DNA from: Rotaria sp. Silwood1
Taxonomy: Eukaryota > Rotifera > Eurotatoria > Philodinida > Philodinidae
Direction: 5' to 3'
Length of the DNA stretch: 64,000 nt
Assembly: GCA_905250075.1 (NCBI GenBank)
Contig: CAJNOP010000486.1
Span: 36,106 to 100,105, forward strand
Position numbers and translations under genes: made by a program. The stretch's first letter is position 1. Each line of letters starts with the position of its first letter. Positions 60,543 to 64,000 of the stretch are shown piece after piece. A model generated the notes under the pieces. The model worked only from the letters and a program-made list of their open reading frames with translations, made no database searches and was not told where the DNA came from.

Positions 60543-60589
60543 GGTGTGGGTGTCGTTCTTCTCTTTATCAACACTCACACCCACACCAT
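60543..60589. repeat. Telomere-like hairpin (G arm then C arm)
   Basis: GGTGTGGGTGTCG, a ~20-nt loop, then ACACTCACACCCACACC. The G arm directly follows the MAM fragment. Confidence 0.7.
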
Positions 60590-60699
60590 CCATTGATTAC
60601 TAGGTGCAAATATTCACGTGACACTTACAAGCTTCCTAAACATCGTTTTTGTTCGAATTGAAATAGATAAAAAAAATATCCGAAATCGAATATTGATTT

Positions 60700-60813
60700 C
60701 GTTTGAAATTGTAATACGAAACGCAGATGAGTTTGACGCCAATGCTGTTTGAGCTCTCTTTGAGCTTTTAATACAGATTTACAAGCGTTGCAATAATTTG
60801 CATCTTTGGCCCC
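60700..60813 (-). pseudogene. C2H2 zinc-finger exon fragment
   Basis: On the minus strand YCNACKSVLKAQRELKQHW and RQTHLRF give C-x2-C-x12-H-x4-H, a canonical C2H2 spacing. It sits within a 94-residue frame whose flanks are not recognisable. A single finger with no visible neighbours; it could be an exon of a split gene or a relic. Confidence 0.4.
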
Positions 60814-61687
60814 ATAAAAGATCAACAAGAGAAAAGAATATTTTTGCGGTGTAGATATAGAGAACATGTGAGCACAAACGCAAGAATTTGAAATGAGGTG
60901 AACGTGCACCTCAATATCGGATTTAGATAGAATACAGTCGTCGCACTCATCTATCCTAGGTAATTCTTTTAAAGTAATATGAATGTATGATCAGATGTAT
61001 ATTAATAATTATCTCTCATTCAATATGCTCATTTTCATGTTGATTATATCTTCTGCTCAAATTTTTATATTGAAACCGCTGTGCTTTATTGTGAAGCTCG
61101 AATCGAACAGCAAAAAAACGCGATCCAGTGAGTACTAAAGCGTGACAGTTACCGAAATCCATGAATCATGAAGATGCATTGAATGTTAATGAGCAATCGG
61201 TACATTTGAACAAAAATCATAATAGAATGCAGCTTCGAATCCACCTATAAGAGAGAAACACATTTAGTGAATCGGCTCGATATGGTATCGAATGTTCGGA
61301 ATGAAGTTGGACTTTGAGTTAACTAACTATGTTTTAATATTTAATCGTCGATTAATTCAAGTCACTCAAATGTAGCTCATTTTGGGAAACTTGTACATTT
61401 GTTTGTGAATATAATTCACAGAGGCCATTTTTTCGCAATATCAATATATATAGTGGAGCGAAAAGTGTTGCAAAAATTCTTTACATTTTCATTTGGAATA
61501 AGGCATTAAATGAACGATTCTGCTCATTGATTACTGTATAGTTAGAAATAGATCAAAACAGAAAAATCTTAATGAATATGAGAGTATTTTTTTGAAGAAA
61601 TATAATATTGTTGAGAAAGACGGAAGCTATCGAAATTTGAATATATTCCTACTTCCAATTTTCTATGATGACTTTGACAAATATGTC
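60814..61687. other. Non-coding, no gene seen
   Basis: AT-rich. The frame at 61592-61795 is antisense to the pseudogene's C-terminal end and is not a gene. Confidence 0.4.
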
Positions 61688-63376
61688 TTACTTGTGCCCT
61701 TTGACGGTCTGTATAGAAATTTTTGTTCTTCGGACATCTGGATGATAAGATGGAAAACGTTTTTTATATATAACCAATACTTTTTCAAGATTTAATAAAG
61801 ATTGCTCACGATCACTCATTTCAACATGAATGCAACTCAATGCTTCATAAGACGGAGCTATATGTCATTGATCTGCGGGACATGATGCAAGCATTATTTC
61901 AAGACCAGTCTGACAATTATTCAGAGCCAAATCGAGTTGTTGCAGTCGTATGTATGCAGAGGCTATGTTATGGTGTGATGCACCCAATTCTATATGATAT
62001 GTAGGTAGAACAGTTTTCTTAATTTTCAATGCTGCTAGATCATAGTCTAGAGCACGTCCATACATTTCTTCTTGCTCATAAAATGTGGTAAAATTGCTCA
62101 AACAAATAGCTACATGGTCATTTTCGTTATCGAACAAATTTTTGAACATATTAAACGGTCTTTCATACGATTCTAGTGCAATTTTCTTACGTCCTTGTCT
62201 ATCGTAAGCAATAGCAAGACTTAAATAAGTGGTGGCATCTGCTGGATGTCCATTAGACATTGAGTGTGATCAAAGATCAAGCGTTTGACTATGTCTAATG
62301 ATGGCTTCATCATAATCACCTTTTCCTGTTGCCAAATCACCAAGTGCTTGATAGCAATAAGATATATTTAGTTTGTCGATTTCAGAATTTTCATATAATA
62401 ATCGTCGATAAAATTATTCAGCCTCTTCCAATTTTCCCGATTTGAAAAGTAGATATCCTAATGTAAGAAGATCATTTTCTTTTCCAATCTCTTTTCGCAT
62501 CCATTCAAGTAATTTCGTTAAAGTTTTCTCTTCGAAATCATTACTGGTAACAAGTTGGATAATACAAAAACCATTCTCATCACGGATATTTACCAGACGA
62601 AATATTGTTCCAAATGCGAATAGAATTTCACTTTCCGCTTATATATGACTTTTGGAATTTATATCAGCAAAAGGTTGTAAATAATCAATGTTTGGTTCGG
62701 CATCAATTTCAAAGAGTATGGCTTTCATATTACTTTCAGGAGCAGTTAAACTCTTGACTAGAAATAAGGTTAATTCTCGATCGGTACTTTTTGAAAGAAA
62801 AGAATTCATTGAAATTAAATCGTCTTCTCTATTTTGCAGAATATTAGGTTCATCATTAGACATTAATTGACCACGATATACTCGGCAATGTCGATTTGCA
62901 GGATTGGAGTCTATTGTCTTAATCTGCTCCTATTGAATCTTCAAGAGTTCATGATAAATATCTTGAATAAAAAGTCGCATCATGTAGAGTAATTCGACAC
63001 TTTGTACATGCAAAGCTTTATTAAGAAGACGGTAAAACATCGATTTACGGCTATACCACCACAAAGCTCGATTTTGATAATAAGTAAGTCCAAAGTCTTT
63101 GCTAGTTTTAAGTTCGACCGGATTACCTTCATAGACTCGTTGACAATAGTCAATGAATTCGCCTATATTTGCAGATGTCGATGGCATTTTATGCAGAACT
63201 CTGGCCAATAGTTGAGAATGAAGAAATGTTCCATTAAGACTGGTTGATGAATGATCTTGCAATTTTTTCATATCGAGAATATTGATTGAAACATATTCTT
63301 CGATTTTCTCATATCGAAAGATATCACTTTTAATTTGCTCTATTAGGGAATTGATGTCCGAAAACTTACGTCGAAT
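61688..63376 (-). pseudogene. ART-TPR gene with five in-frame stop codons
   Basis: One continuous 563-codon frame from a splice acceptor (TTAG before 63376) to TAA at 61690-61688. In order: the central family region (LLARVLHKM, RALWWYSRKSMFYRLLNKAL), an ART domain with R in CRVYRGQ, the STS-like NSFLSKSTDRE and the E-x-E in AESEILFAFGTIFRL, then about six degenerate TPRs (GDLATGKGDYDEAI, LGASHHNIASAYIRL). Internal stops: TAG 62932-62930, TAA 62641-62639, TAA 62416-62414, TGA 62272-62270, TGA 61867-61865. No frameshift separates them. The N-terminal exon (IWLD block) was not found upstream and may lie beyond the window. A point-mutated pseudogene is the simplest reading. Confidence 0.8.
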
Positions 63377-64000
63377 CTAAATTAGTACAGAAGATTCAAA
63401 TTGGATACTGAGAAACACATTCATTATTGTCAATGTTAAATCTACTCTGATAAACACAGTTGAAATATGAATTCGATTCTTGACTGCGTGAAAAATTGAA
63501 CCTTAAGTATCTTTTCAACTATTAAACTATTTAGTCGAATATCGATGTAAGTACCACGGATGGATACACAGCCGCATCTTCCTGAATGTAATAGAATTGT
63601 TAAATTGAAAAGTTGGATATTTGAATTCAACTTTCAAGTTTGGCACTACTGACCGTTTTCTATTCCATAATAAGCGAAAGTCAAGGTAAACGGTTTTCTC
63701 AAATTCCTAATATCAAAACTTCTCCTGAAACTAATGTGACAAAACGACTTGTGGAATGTATGATGAAAGAACTGATAGCAGATTTTTGGAAATAACAGAT
63801 AGATTTTAGAAATCTAGCAAGCAAAAAGTTCTAATGACATTGACACAGGCGTTTGAGTTATGCTATTCAATATTTGACGCTTTACGCTTATGTTTTTCCT
63901 ATTCTCATCATACATTTCTCAATAAGAGAATGTAACTGCTTCAAAAAGTAATTCTTCGAGGTACGGTTTTTAATGAACCCTTTAGTTTTATCGGAAACAT
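63377..64000. other. Upstream of the ART-TPR pseudogene, no exon identified
   Basis: Expected to hold an intron and the 5' exon if the gene is complete, but no family block is seen. The run ATTTGAATTCAACTTTCAAG near 63617 also occurs near 49397 inside SLC26 intron 7, so a dispersed repeat is present in both. Confidence 0.4.

Overview
The window looks like nuclear DNA of a bdelloid rotifer (Adineta/Rotaria type), probably a subtelomeric or TE-rich accessory region. Grounds: tracts of the bdelloid telomere repeat TGTGGG, three copies of the bdelloid-expanded ADP-ribosyltransferase/TPR family plus a KLC-like TPR gene, many ~50-80 bp GT-AG introns, AT-rich DNA, and a very high load of decayed foldback/TIR transposons. 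The taxonomic call is inference; no rRNA or mitochondrial marker is present.

Layout. 1-4.2 kb: a telomere-like tract, a tRNA-like sequence and an ART-domain gene (3399-4178). 5-21.8 kb: almost wholly repetitive. It holds a Tc1/mariner-type foldback (4985-5977), a GGTACC-rich foldback (10083-10892), a 5' fragment of an ART-TPR gene that ends in telomere repeat (11574-12159), a TTAA-flanked foldback (13568-15932) carrying a nested TA-flanked element, a large palindrome (17684-18417), and an FB-like element with arms of 166-bp tandem repeats (19066-21849) with two further palindromic elements inside. 21.9-23.2 kb: a TPR gene with ten near-identical 42-residue repeats. 24-28.5 kb: a rearranged mariner remnant, a minisatellite, and a decayed Tnp2-like transposase gene split by a 371-bp element with a clean 9-bp target duplication. 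29.9-34.4 kb: no recognisable gene. 34.4-41.5 kb: an ABCC/MRP-type transporter whose second Walker A motif is split by a 3.4-kb intron. 41.6-45 kb: telomere-like tracts, word-repeat islands and a second truncated ART-TPR 5' end. 45.5-54.1 kb (minus strand): a 16-exon SLC26 anion-transporter gene in which all splice phases agree. 54.1-59.1 kb: very AT-rich, apparently empty. 59-64 kb: telomere-like hairpins, a MAM-domain fragment, a zinc-finger fragment and an ART-TPR pseudogene with five in-frame stops and no frameshift.

The apparently functional genes are unrelated to one another: an ART enzyme, a TPR scaffold, an MRP transporter and an SLC26 transporter. What unites the window is its scars. 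Seven TGTGGG-like tracts are inverted G-arm/loop/C-arm hairpins, the orientation expected of telomere-to-telomere joins. Three gene fragments stop at such tracts with the G-rich strand following the coding strand, as expected if broken genes were capped by telomere repeat and later rejoined. Several tracts are followed, on the distal side, by short islands built from many copies of one short word, a different word in each island. I regard this capped-break/word-island pattern as the best candidate for something undescribed here.
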